A stretch of DNA of 5,636 nt, taken from the NCBI GenBank assembly GCA_025362765.1, contig JANYFI010000846.1, positions 1 through 5,636 on the forward strand, in the 5' to 3' direction. Both the position numbers and the translations under genes were made by a program. The notes below the pieces were generated by a model. It saw only the letters and a list, made by a program, of their open reading frames with translations. It was not told where the DNA came from and ran no database searches. This document shows, piece by piece, positions 1 through 5,636 of the stretch. Every line of letters starts with the position of its first letter. Position 1 is the stretch's first letter. Source of the stretch: Ferruginibacter sp. Lineage in GTDB: Bacteria; Bacteroidota; Bacteroidia; Chitinophagales; Chitinophagaceae.

Positions 1-72
1 TTCAAACAATTAAAAAAAATCACACTGTTATTTTTATGCATCATCCATTTACAGTCAATCAAAGGATTTGCT
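1..72 (+). other. Signal peptide coding segment of the hydrolase-like protein
   Basis: Translated in the frame of the large gene, these bases give a Lys-containing N-region, a hydrophobic core (ITLLFLCIIHL) and a small-residue cleavage site GFA|Q. The mature protein would begin QIDLSTEYF. The cysteine at residue 13 is inside the core and is not in a lipobox, so signal peptidase I processing is favoured over a lipoprotein. Confidence 0.75.
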
Positions 73-2283
73 CAAATAGACTTATCTACTGAATATTTCA
101 AAATCAGTATAAACAAAAATGGCTTCATCACCAGTATGAAAAACATCACTAAAATTCCTATCCGGGAGTTTAGTCCGGAAGGCAAGCCATCTCCTTTGTT
201 GTGCCTTTATAATAGCGTCAATAAAATATATTATGAACCACAAAAAGCAGTTTATTCCAGTCGCAATAATTTGCTCCTTTTAAGCTACGCCAATGGTTCA
301 ATAGCAACGGTTAAAATTGAAACTAAAACGAAATACTTTAAATTGACTCTCTTAGCGCTTACCAATAGAAAAGAAATCAATGATATACAGTGGGGATCGT
401 ACTATACCAATATCACCAATCTTTTTGGGGAAGTAATTGGTGTAGCAAGGGATACAACTGATGCTACGAATTATGCCATAGGAGTTTTGTCACTTAATGA
501 TGCTACCACTGGCGGTAAGTCAACCAATATCGGCGATTGTGCACCGTTTCAATATGTGATTCATAGCCCTGATAAGTGGAGATTTCCCTTGCCTGCAGGT
601 TTACACGAAGGCCAGCTATTACCCATTGGCGGCGATGGCATTAGTGACGTTGCATTCTATTCACATCCGGAAGCCTATTACAGAATTTTATATGGTAATT
701 CTGCTGAGGTGGACAGGCAGGGAAGAATTTCACTCGCTTATCATTCATCCGATAGAACGAAAGCAAAAACAATTTTATTCTCTTTAATTCCTCATGTACC
801 AACCAATAAGCCAAATCATATTGAAGTTGAACCCTTACCGGAGGTGGATTATATTGGTTCTGCCATTGCTTTGTGGGGATGTGCAGACAGTATAGCGTTA
901 CTTACAGTCATTAAGCATATTGTTCAGGCAGAAGGACTACCTTATTTAACTGTAAATGATAAGTGGATAAAAGATCCTGCCGCATATATACCGGATGTTG
1001 CCACCGCAGGAAATAATTATGATAGTATTATTTCTTACACGAAGCAACTTGGATTTAAAGGAATCCAATTGGAAGATCTGCCAATGTTTGGTGTTGACAG
1101 GAGCGATGGCGGATATATTGATGGTGTTTCATTTCAAAAGAAGCCACTTGTTTTTACGTCGGGCAATAAATCCCACAAGGAATTTACTGATATTGCAAAT
1201 TCACTTGGCATTTGGGCAGGCAGGCATACCATTGCAATTTCCTTAAGAAAAGGTACACAAGACGTAAGCCCGATGCCAGGGGAAAACCTCTGCTACCAGG
1301 TGAAGAGTGTGTTGGCTAAACAGCTATCTTCTGTTGATACAAATATTGAAGTGGCCTATCCTGATTATTTAGAGGAGATTGGAAGCTGGGAAGGTCATAC
1401 GGAAAGCCTTAACATGATCAAAATAGGAAAGGAGCTTATTTACTATAAAGGAATTTCACAAAGCGCTCCCTATACATTGCAAAATGTAGTGCGTGGATAC
1501 TGGGAAACAACGCCGGCAGGTCATCAATTGGGAGACACTTTATGGAAACTACAAGTTACCATTGGTTATGGTTACGAGGGACTAATTCCAAACATGAAAT
1601 TGCAGGATTCTATTGCCGCCTATTACGCCGACATGGGTAAAATAAATGGAATTTATTACCAGGACTGGGATGGCCAGGAATTTCTTTTTAACCAGGGACA
1701 TGGCTACTATTCGGTTAAGCGTTTTCACCGGAAATTATTCGAAAGGGCGGCTACTTACAAACTTCCGGATATCCGGATAACAGGTGCCACTTTATCGGAA
1801 GGTTCATGGCATTATCAAAGTGTTTGGAATGTTGGGGGAGGTACAAATATGTATGACATCGTTTCAAGGAAATGGGGAAGCTCCACCTCAGAAGGGAAGG
1901 ATATCCGTGATGTTGCCTATTCAAATTATTTCCCGGCCACCTTTGGAACTAATTTTAGTTTAGGCACTGATTCGAAAGTAGCTGATTATGAACAGGTGCA
2001 GGCAATTTCTATAGGGGCAGGCGCCACTTACAAAATAGCTCTCTCAAAATCAAGTGTTGAAATTTGTCCCAAAAAATATGAAATATTTGCCGCTATTAAA
2101 ACCTGGGAGAATGCAAAAGCAGCCAATGCATTTTCACGAAGTGTAAAAAAGTTATTAGCAGATCCATTAAAGGATTGGCACCTGGAACAGGTTGACGAGA
2201 ATAACTGGAAGCTTCATCCCATGGTGAATGGAGTAAGCGGCCCTGCAATTAATTTATCAAGAGATGTTCAAGGTGGATACTGA
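1..2283 (+). CDS. Secreted glycoside-hydrolase-like protein, 5' end cut by window edge
   Basis: The frame is open from base 1 to the TGA at 2281-2283 (760 residues seen). Its first in-frame ATG (136) is not the true start, because the codons before it encode a signal peptide: Lys-rich start (K2, K5, K6), hydrophobic core about residues 7-17, and a likely cleavage at GFA|Q (after A24). The initiator should lie a few codons left of the window. From recalled family resemblance, residues about 30-270 look like a beta-rich N-terminal domain. Residues about 290-640 resemble a TIM-barrel glycosidase-like domain seen in Bacteroidota and Planctomycetes proteins, with the family phrase ALWGC...AEGLPY near its start. 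Candidate acidic residues are E358/D359 and D555, D557, E560 in YYQDWDGQE. A small beta module (about 470-517, IKIGKELIYY...RGYWETTPAGH) interrupts the barrel. The C-terminus is a short beta-type region (WHLEQVDENNWKLHP). There is no T9SS sorting domain or lipobox, so it is probably periplasmic. Substrate and CAZy family are unknown; enzymatic activity is inferred. Confidence 0.75.
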   Translation, partial: FKQLKKITLLFLCIIHLQSIKGFAQIDLSTEYFKISINKNGFITSMKNITKIPIREFSPEGKPSPLLCLYNSVNKIYYEPQKAVYSSRNNLLLLSYANGSIATVKIETKTKYFKLTLLALTNRKEINDIQWGSYYTNITNLFGEVIGVARDTTDATNYAIGVLSLNDATTGGKSTNIGDCAPFQYVIHSPDKWRFPLPAGLHEGQLLPIGGDGISDVAFYSHPEAYYRILYGNSAEVDRQGRISLAYHSSDRTKAKTILFSLIPHVPTNKPNHIEVEPLPEVDYIGSAIALWGCADSIALLTVIKHIVQAEGLPYLTVNDKWIKDPAAYIPDVATAGNNYDSIISYTKQLGFKGIQLEDLPMFGVDRSDGGYIDGVSFQKKPLVFTSGNKSHKEFTDIANSLGIWAGRHTIAISLRKGTQDVSPMPGENLCYQVKSVLAKQLSSVDTNIEVAYPDYLEEIGSWEGHTESLNMIKIGKELIYYKGISQSAPYTLQNVVRGYWETTPAGHQLGDTLWKLQVTIGYGYEGLIPNMKLQDSIAAYYADMGKINGIYYQDWDGQEFLFNQGHGYYSVKRFHRKLFERAATYKLPDIRITGATLSEGSWHYQSVWNVGGGTNMYDIVSRKWGSSTSEGKDIRDVAYSNYFPATFGTNFSLGTDSKVADYEQVQAISIGAGATYKIALSKSSVEICPKKYEIFAAIKTWENAKAANAFSRSVKKLLADPLKDWHLEQVDENNWKLHPMVNGVSGPAINLSRDVQGGY

Positions 2284-2411
2284 TCAATTCGATACGCATC
2301 AGGCACAGAACTCCTGCAACCGGCAGGTGTTTGACAATTGCTTACTACTACGCAAAGCCATACCGTTGCATTAATTACCTTAAAATATTCAAATGGAACC
2401 AACCACGGTTG

Positions 2412-2696
2412 TTACAGAATCCGCACACTTTTACCTGCGCCCAGCGCCTCGGTAACAATGCTCATTCCTTCCGCTCCCGGCGAGGAAATGATAACGAGGT
2501 CAATGGACCCGTCGTGCAGAATATCATTTTTATCCTGCACAAATTCCGCCCCGGGATAAAATGAGGTGTATGAACTGCCGGCATGCGCCATTACTTTTTT
2601 TATGTGGAAATTGTTCGATTCGTTTTTACTGTCTAATCGGTAAGGTTTAGCGGAATCACTGCATTGAATCAATCCAACATTGGTTACATTTGCCAT
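2412..2696 (-). pseudogene. Truncated Gfo/Idh/MocA-family oxidoreductase N-terminal fragment
   Basis: A 94-codon frame starting at the ATG at 2696. An in-frame ATG at 2729 would add 11 residues but lies inside the predicted -7 promoter box, so it is unlikely. The protein starts MANVTNVGLI, like the first strand of Gfo/Idh/MocA dehydrogenases. It then keeps the rest of the first Rossmann half: HIKKVMAHAG (31-40), YPGAEFVQDKNDILHDGSIDLVIISSPG (47-74, the strand normally ending in TPN) and ALGAGKSV (84-91, normally EAGKHV followed by EKP). The glycine-rich dinucleotide motif GxGxxG expected after GLI is replaced by QCSDSAKP, and the frame ends at VRIL-stop before the catalytic EKP motif. Neither other frame downstream restores EKP or any later family sequence. 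Full-length relatives are about 330-380 residues, so NAD(P)-dependent activity is not expected. It is either a decayed copy or a fixed mini-protein; a good promoter upstream leaves the second option open. Confidence 0.6.
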
Positions 2697-2711
2697 AATT
2701 GATAAATTTAA

Positions 2712-2728
2712 TGTGTAATAATTACACA
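2712..2728. promoter_or_regulatory. Perfect 17-bp dyad, possible operator
   Basis: TGTGTAAT-A-ATTACACA is a perfect inverted repeat with 8-bp arms around one central A. It covers the predicted transcription start region of the minus-strand fragment and the -33 region of a plus-strand promoter candidate. The odd symmetry and absence of a central CG make it unlike a LacI-family site, so a different regulator (for example GntR- or TetR-type) would be expected. The binding role is inference. Confidence 0.4.
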
Positions 2729-2744
2729 AATATACGTAGTTTTG
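2712..2744 (+). promoter_or_regulatory. Candidate distal promoter toward the lacI-family gene
   Basis: TAGTTTTG (2737-2744) fits TAnnTTTG exactly, with TGTG (2712-2715; 3 of 4 to TTTG) 21 nt upstream. The LacI-type operator begins at the last bases of the -7 box, which would allow autoregulation. It would give a leader of roughly 140 nt before the ATG at 2894, which is long, so a nearer promoter is an alternative. Confidence 0.35.
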
Positions 2745-2758
2745 TTTAAACGATTAAA
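2727..2758 (-). promoter_or_regulatory. Bacteroidota-type promoter for the oxidoreductase fragment
   Basis: Read on the minus strand, TATATTTG (2734-2727) is an exact match to the TAnnTTTG -7 box. TTTA (2758-2755), a 3-of-4 match to the -33 box TTTG, precedes it by 20 nt, within the usual spacing. The start codon at 2696 would be about 25 nt downstream of initiation. The -33 box lies inside the LacI-type operator, so repressor binding would block it. Confidence 0.5.
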
Positions 2759-2760
2759 CA
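2743..2760. promoter_or_regulatory. LacI-family operator
   Basis: TGTTTAAACGATTAAACA is an 18-bp inverted repeat with eight of nine complementary pairs (only A2750/A2753 fails) and a central CG. An even-length palindrome centred on CpG is the usual architecture of LacI/PurR-family operators, where the hinge-helix leucine intercalates at the central step. It lies 134 bp upstream of the LacI-family gene and between divergent promoter candidates. It overlaps the -33 box of the minus promoter and touches the -7 box of the plus promoter, a position suited to repressing both. The assignment to the neighbouring regulator is inference from proximity and form. Confidence 0.6.
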
Positions 2761-2786
2761 TGTCGGCGGTTTTACTGGAGCCTCAT

Positions 2787-2816
2787 TTTGTAAAACCATC
2801 ATTTTTAATAAGTTGC
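2787..2816 (+). promoter_or_regulatory. Candidate proximal promoter of the lacI-family gene
   Basis: An exact TTTG (2787-2790) is followed after 18 nt by TAAGTTGC (2809-2816), which resembles the -7 box but has one T fewer than TAnnTTTG. The leader would be about 70 nt. This is a weaker -7 box than the one at 2737-2744 but a better -33 box and distance; it is not covered by the operator. Confidence 0.3.
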
Positions 2817-2893
2817 AGGTAAAATAAATTTCATTCTTTACATAAATTAACCTTGCCTGCAATTAATAGCGGGTTGTAGGTACGATATTAATT

Positions 2894-3931
2894 ATGGGCA
2901 AAGGCGTTTCATTAAAAGTGATAGCGGCAAAAGCTGGCGTATCTGCAGCGTTGGTTTCCTATGTACTTAACAACAAAAAGACGGATAGAATTAATAAGAT
3001 CACCGCACAAAAAATATTGGCTATTGCAAAGGAGTTGAATTATAGTACCAATGAACTGGCAAAGAGCCTTAAAACAAATAAAACAAATACTATTGGGGTA
3101 ATTGTGGCGGATATTTCGAATCCGTTTTCAGCCAGTCTTGTACGCATCATTGAAAACCAGGGGGAGCAAAGCGGGTATACCACTGTTTTTGGCAGTTCTG
3201 ATGAAGACCTGGTTAAATTCGAAAAACTCGTTCATACCCTGGTGAATAGAAAAGTGGATGGACTTATTCTTTCTCCACCAGCCGGTGCGGAAAAAATTAT
3301 TCTGCGCCTGCAGCAGCAGGATATACCGTTGGTACTACTGGACCGGTATTTTCCGTCGCTAAAAACCGCGTATGTAATTATTGACAACTATGCCGCATCT
3401 TTCGAAGCCGTCAATCATCTGTCAGCCACCGGGAGAAATAGAGTGGGAATGATAACGTACGATGCAGATTTACTTCATTTACAGGATCGTAAAAACGGCT
3501 ACCTCGCTGCGGTAAAAAAAACGAAGAAGCGGCTTGATAACAATCACCTGAAATTGGTGGGGATAGAAAATAATGTCAGTAAAATTGAAGAGGCCCTAAA
3601 GGAGCTGCTTTCAGGTAAGGCACCGGCGGATGCGATTTTATTTGGCTCAAATAAAATCGCCCTTATTTGCCTGAGGTTAATTAATTCACTGTCATTGATA
3701 GTGCCAGATGACCTCGCTGTAATATGCTTTGATTACACTGAAATGCTGGATCTTTTTTATTCGCCTGTAACCTATATAAAGCAACCATTGGAGGCCATTG
3801 GCTACCAAGCTGTTCAATGCCTGCTGCAAAATATGGGTGATACAACCAATACCCCAGCCATTGTGCTACAGGCGGAACTGGTGGTGCAGGAATCTACAAA
3901 TGCCAGTGGGAAATTACTTCGTAAAAAATAA
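2894..3931 (+). CDS. LacI-family transcriptional repressor
   Basis: A full-length 345-residue LacI/PurR-type regulator that binds DNA as a dimer and releases it, or binds it, on sensing a small sugar-like ligand. The helix-turn-helix is at residues 6-26 (SLKVIAAKAGVSAALVSYVLN), with A18, A19 and Y23 at the positions that read the operator in LacI (Y17, Q18, R22). The hinge helix is about 53-61 (NELAKSLKT), with L59 in the place of the intercalating leucine. The periplasmic-binding-like ligand domain starts at TIGVIVADISNPF (66-78). It includes IPLVLLDR (144-151), VIIDNYAAS (161-169), RVGMITYD (183-190), the R-x-x-GY segment (199-203), ADAILFGSNKIAL (245-257), PDDLAVICFD (271-280) and the closing PVTYIKQPLEAIGYQAVQ. 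No domain is missing. A LacI-type operator lies 134 bp upstream. The nearest candidate targets are the oxidoreductase fragment and the gene itself. The effector cannot be predicted; a plant or host glycan-derived sugar is plausible given the hydrolase-like gene on the left. Confidence 0.95.
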   Translation: MGKGVSLKVIAAKAGVSAALVSYVLNNKKTDRINKITAQKILAIAKELNYSTNELAKSLKTNKTNTIGVIVADISNPFSASLVRIIENQGEQSGYTTVFGSSDEDLVKFEKLVHTLVNRKVDGLILSPPAGAEKIILRLQQQDIPLVLLDRYFPSLKTAYVIIDNYAASFEAVNHLSATGRNRVGMITYDADLLHLQDRKNGYLAAVKKTKKRLDNNHLKLVGIENNVSKIEEALKELLSGKAPADAILFGSNKIALICLRLINSLSLIVPDDLAVICFDYTEMLDLFYSPVTYIKQPLEAIGYQAVQCLLQNMGDTTNTPAIVLQAELVVQESTNASGKLLRKK

Positions 3932-3954
3932 CGTATTGGGTTGCCGAAACGCTA

Positions 3955-3991
3955 TAAAATATTTTCCGGAACATGAAAATATTTTAATTTT
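3955..3991 (+). terminator. AT-rich hairpin and T-run after the lacI-family gene
   Basis: TAAAATATTTTC (3955-3966) and GAAAATATTTTA (3975-3986) form a perfect 12-bp inverted repeat with an 8-nt loop, followed by ATTTTT. It begins 23 bp after the stop codon in a convergent gap. The stem is nearly all A/T, so it is weak for an intrinsic terminator. A second AT palindrome (AAAAATATTTTT, 4037-4048) sits nearer the dinB-like gene. Confidence 0.4.
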
Positions 3992-4054
3992 TATCACACG
4001 CTACCATCCCGCATTTGCCAAATTGATCGGTTTGCGAAAAATATTTTTTTGCCG

Positions 4055-4540
4055 TTATTTTTTCAAATAAAGCAGTTGCCCGTAATGGGAGGACAAATGG
4101 TTTGTTCTGCTCAGCAAAACATTCAGCCTGTTACGATGCGGTTCTTGCTCAAATACTTCGGCTGAAACACTGTTATGTTTTAACAGCCAGTCAGCAGGCT
4201 TCATTGTTTCGAAATGGATAGCCAGTGCGGTATTCACCGTTTTCCAGTAAAAACGTAATTCTTTTATGGCGGGTAAAGCAGTTGCGGCATTGTCGGGCTG
4301 TGTTAGAAAAGGCTCATCCAACGCGGGATACAATTGTTCTGCTACATTTAGCAAGGGCAACATCCTGTCGTGCACTGCGGTTAAATGTCCAAGTAAGTAA
4401 ATACCACGGTTGCGACCAGGCGCTATTTCCAGCATCAGTTGTTCATCCGTAAGTAAATTAAATAAGTCACTCGTTCTTTTAAGCTGTTGGTTCCAGCTAT
4501 CTGTTATCATTGTAGTAATGAGTAATTGATTATCGTGCAT
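4055..4540 (-). CDS. DinB-like four-helix-bundle protein
   Basis: A 161-residue protein of the DinB/YfiT-like superfamily, close to the usual 150-180. The family's metal-binding histidine triad is visible: H52 in LLGHLTAVHDRM, and H148 and H152 in NHLSSHYGQLLYLKK; H57 is an additional nearby histidine. The N-terminal helix about 7-30 precedes the TDEQL turn common in this superfamily. Members bind a divalent metal, and some are thiol-dependent transferases or damage-inducible proteins, but most have no known reaction, so none is assigned here. There is no signal peptide, so it should be cytoplasmic. The start at 4540 is preceded by the A-rich leader usual in Bacteroidota; M11 is a possible shorter start. 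It lies 189 bp downstream of the exonuclease III gene on the same strand, but the repeat cluster between them argues against tight co-transcription. It converges with the lacI-family gene. Confidence 0.85.
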   Translation of the reverse strand: MHDNQLLITTMITDSWNQQLKRTSDLFNLLTDEQLMLEIAPGRNRGIYLLGHLTAVHDRMLPLLNVAEQLYPALDEPFLTQPDNAATALPAIKELRFYWKTVNTALAIHFETMKPADWLLKHNSVSAEVFEQEPHRNRLNVLLSRTNHLSSHYGQLLYLKK

Positions 4541-4596
4541 GATGTTTTTTTTAGCAGACTAACGCCTGGTTATATTAGAAAAATTAAATTGACTCT

Positions 4597-4680
4597 TGTG
4601 TTTTATTTTTTTGCATTTCTATGTGCACTATTTACCTATGTGGTAAAAAAATAAAACACATAGGCACATAGGAAACATAG
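4597..4680. repeat. Nested inverted-repeat cluster (CTATGTG/CACATAG units)
   Basis: TGTGTTTTATTTTTTT (4597-4612) is the exact reverse complement of AAAAAAATAAAACACA (4645-4660), a 16-bp perfect inverted repeat. In and around it, CTATGTG occurs at 4619-4625 and 4636-4642. Its complement CACATAG occurs at 4657-4663 and 4665-4671, and a shortened ACATAG at 4675-4680. CCTATGTG (4635-4642) pairs with CACATAGG (4657-4664) as an 8-bp stem with a 14-nt loop, and CTATGTGC (4619-4626) pairs with GCACATAG (4664-4671). These pairings compete with the 16-bp stem. The element lies between two codirectional genes and has no coding potential. It resembles the intergenic CACAnAG-type dispersed repeats I recall from Bacteroidota genomes; copy number cannot be judged from one window. 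Confidence 0.7.
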
Positions 4681-4729
4681 ATTTCCTTTTTGTGTTTTTC
4701 AGTTAAGGATGCTTTGAAATAATAGTTAA

Positions 4730-5497
4730 TCAAATTTCAATCCATACCGGCGCATGGTCACTTGTTTTTTCCCAGCCACGTACAGCCCTGTCAACTCCTG
4801 CAGCCGTTAGTTTTTTTGCTATTGCCGGACTCAATAAAAAATGGTCAATACGCAAACCAGCGTTGCGGCCATAAGCATCCCTAAAATAATCCCAAAAAGT
4901 GTAAATGGTTTCATCAGGATATAGTTTTCTGATCGCATCGGTCCAACCCTGGTCCACCAGTTTTTTAAAGGCAGCCCGTGTTTCCGGCCTAAACAAAGCA
5001 TCATTCACCCAACGTTCCGGCTTATACACATCTTGTTCGGTGGGCATCACATTGTAATCTCCGGTAAGTATAACCGGCTTGTCTGCCGCCAACAATTCAG
5101 CGGTGTGTTCGGTAAATCGTTCAAACCAGCGAAGCTTGTAATCAAATTTTGGCCCGGGTGCCGGGTTGCCGTTGGGCAGGTACAAACAGCCAATCGTAAC
5201 TCCGTCTACGGTTGCTTCCAGGTAGCGGCTTTGCGTATCATCCGGGTCGCCGGGAAGCCCCCGCCTTATCTCTTTAATTTTTCCAGCCTTGGATAAAATC
5301 GCCACGCCGTTCCAGCTTTTTTGTCCTTGCCAGATGGCTTCGTACCCTGCATCCTTTATAGCTTGCAAAGGAAATTTTTCATCAGGTGCTTTTAATTCCT
5401 GTAGGCAAACTACATCGGGGCAGGTTTCACCGAGCCAGCGTAGCAATACCGGTAACCTGCCATTTACACCATTTACATTATAGGTTGCTATTTTCAT
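4730..5497 (-). CDS. xth: Exodeoxyribonuclease III (AP endonuclease, XthA type)
   Basis: A 255-residue exonuclease-endonuclease-phosphatase enzyme, slightly shorter than E. coli exonuclease III (268). It cleaves DNA 5' to abasic sites, removes blocked 3' ends and degrades duplex DNA 3' to 5' in base excision repair, in the cytoplasm with Mg2+. All family motifs are in order: YNVNG (6-10, N7), QELK (33-36, metal ligand E34), SWNGVAILSK (61-70), R91, YLPNGN (106-111, Y106), GDYNVMP (146-152, D147 and N149), GLRIDHFLLS (214-223, D218) and TSDHAPVW (245-252, D247 and H248). The tryptophan-containing TFWDYF segment before GLRID matches the abasic-site recognition region. The start at 5497 gives the canonical N-terminus MKIATYNVNG. 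An ATG 10 nt upstream is out of frame. The gene is complete, and no operon partner is visible upstream. It could be called a generic AP endonuclease, but the motif set fits the ExoIII branch. Confidence 0.96.
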   Translation of the reverse strand: MKIATYNVNGVNGRLPVLLRWLGETCPDVVCLQELKAPDEKFPLQAIKDAGYEAIWQGQKSWNGVAILSKAGKIKEIRRGLPGDPDDTQSRYLEATVDGVTIGCLYLPNGNPAPGPKFDYKLRWFERFTEHTAELLAADKPVILTGDYNVMPTEQDVYKPERWVNDALFRPETRAAFKKLVDQGWTDAIRKLYPDETIYTFWDYFRDAYGRNAGLRIDHFLLSPAIAKKLTAAGVDRAVRGWEKTSDHAPVWIEI

Positions 5498-5560
5498 TTT
5501 TATCCATTTTTTTGTGATTGTAAATAAGTATTTACGCCGTAATCAATTGCCTTTTATCCT

Positions 5561-5568
5561 CAAAAATA
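5561..5568 (-). promoter_or_regulatory. Candidate -7 box upstream of xth
   Basis: On the minus strand TATTTTTG fits TAnnTTTG exactly and would give a leader of about 55 nt. No convincing TTTG box is found 19-21 nt upstream, so this is tentative. The remainder of 5498-5636 shows no supported gene or RNA. Confidence 0.3.
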
Positions 5569-5636
5569 AAGCCTTTTTTCACTAGCTGTTTTTAAGGTAA
5601 AGTTCCTGGCTTTTTTAGTAAAGGGTGATATTTGTT

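Noticed and set aside
2313..2327. CCTGC-AACCG-GCAGG hairpin shortly after the hydrolase-like gene
   Set aside because: The stem is only 5 bp and no T-run follows, so it is not supported as a terminator. The rest of 2284-2411 shows nothing recognisable.
2331..2564. Plus-strand open frames of 70-80 codons opposite the oxidoreductase fragment
   Set aside because: No family resemblance and no start signal; the opposite strand carries the recognisable Gfo/Idh/MocA sequence.
2697..2729. Longer start of the oxidoreductase fragment at 2729
   Set aside because: That ATG overlaps the exact -7 box and the dyad, and the added residues (MCNYYTLNLSI) are not family-like; the ATG at 2696 gives the typical MANV..NVGLI start.
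2743..2760. Intrinsic terminator or attachment site
   Set aside because: The even palindrome has no loop or T-run and no partner copy in the window; position and central CG fit an operator better.
4225..4452. Plus-strand open frame opposite the dinB-like gene
   Set aside because: Its sequence is explained as the complement of a conserved protein with intact histidine motifs.
4597..4680. Possible CRISPR array
   Set aside because: The repeat units are only 7-8 bp, in both orientations, with no regular unique spacers and no cas genes; it is a palindromic intergenic repeat.
5560..5634. Open minus-strand frame entering from the right edge, ending in a TGA at 5562-5560 (25 codons)
   Set aside because: It could be the tail of a gene beyond the window, but 25 codons with no recognisable motif are not enough to call it.

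Overview
The window looks like a chromosomal segment of a Bacteroidota bacterium, probably of the Chitinophagaceae/Sphingobacteriia type. The evidence is moderate AT-richness, A-rich rather than Shine-Dalgarno-like leaders, promoter candidates of the Bacteroidota form (TTTG, about 20 nt, TAnnTTTG), and protein families typical of that phylum. The genus is an inference; no marker gene is present.

Layout from left to right. (1) Positions 1-2283 (+): a large secreted glycoside-hydrolase-like protein whose start codon lies just outside the left edge; the signal peptide is visible. (2) 2412-2696 (-): a 94-codon reading frame matching only the first Rossmann half of a Gfo/Idh/MocA sugar oxidoreductase. 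It lacks the glycine-rich NAD(P) motif and stops abruptly, so it is a relic or an unusual mini-protein. (3) 2697-2893: a compact regulatory region with a near-perfect 18-bp LacI-type operator (central CG), back-to-back promoter candidates and a second perfect dyad. (4) 2894-3931 (+): a full-length LacI-family repressor. (5) 3932-4054: a convergent gap with AT-rich hairpins. (6) 4055-4540 (-): a DinB-like four-helix protein. (7) 4541-4729: an unusual cluster of nested and repeated inverted repeats. (8) 4730-5497 (-): exodeoxyribonuclease III with all catalytic residues. (9) 5498-5636: a short upstream region with a promoter candidate and no supported gene.

The left half reads as part of a carbohydrate-use locus: a secreted hydrolase-like protein, a sugar-oxidoreductase remnant and a LacI repressor next to its probable operator. 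Whether the repressor controls the hydrolase cannot be judged, because the hydrolase promoter is outside the window. The right half (DinB-like protein, exonuclease III) is unrelated housekeeping or stress material on the opposite strand. I see no CRISPR array, tRNA, rRNA, transposase or complete new defence system. The most interesting items are the operator/divergent-promoter region serving a truncated oxidoreductase, and the palindromic repeat cluster between the last two genes.
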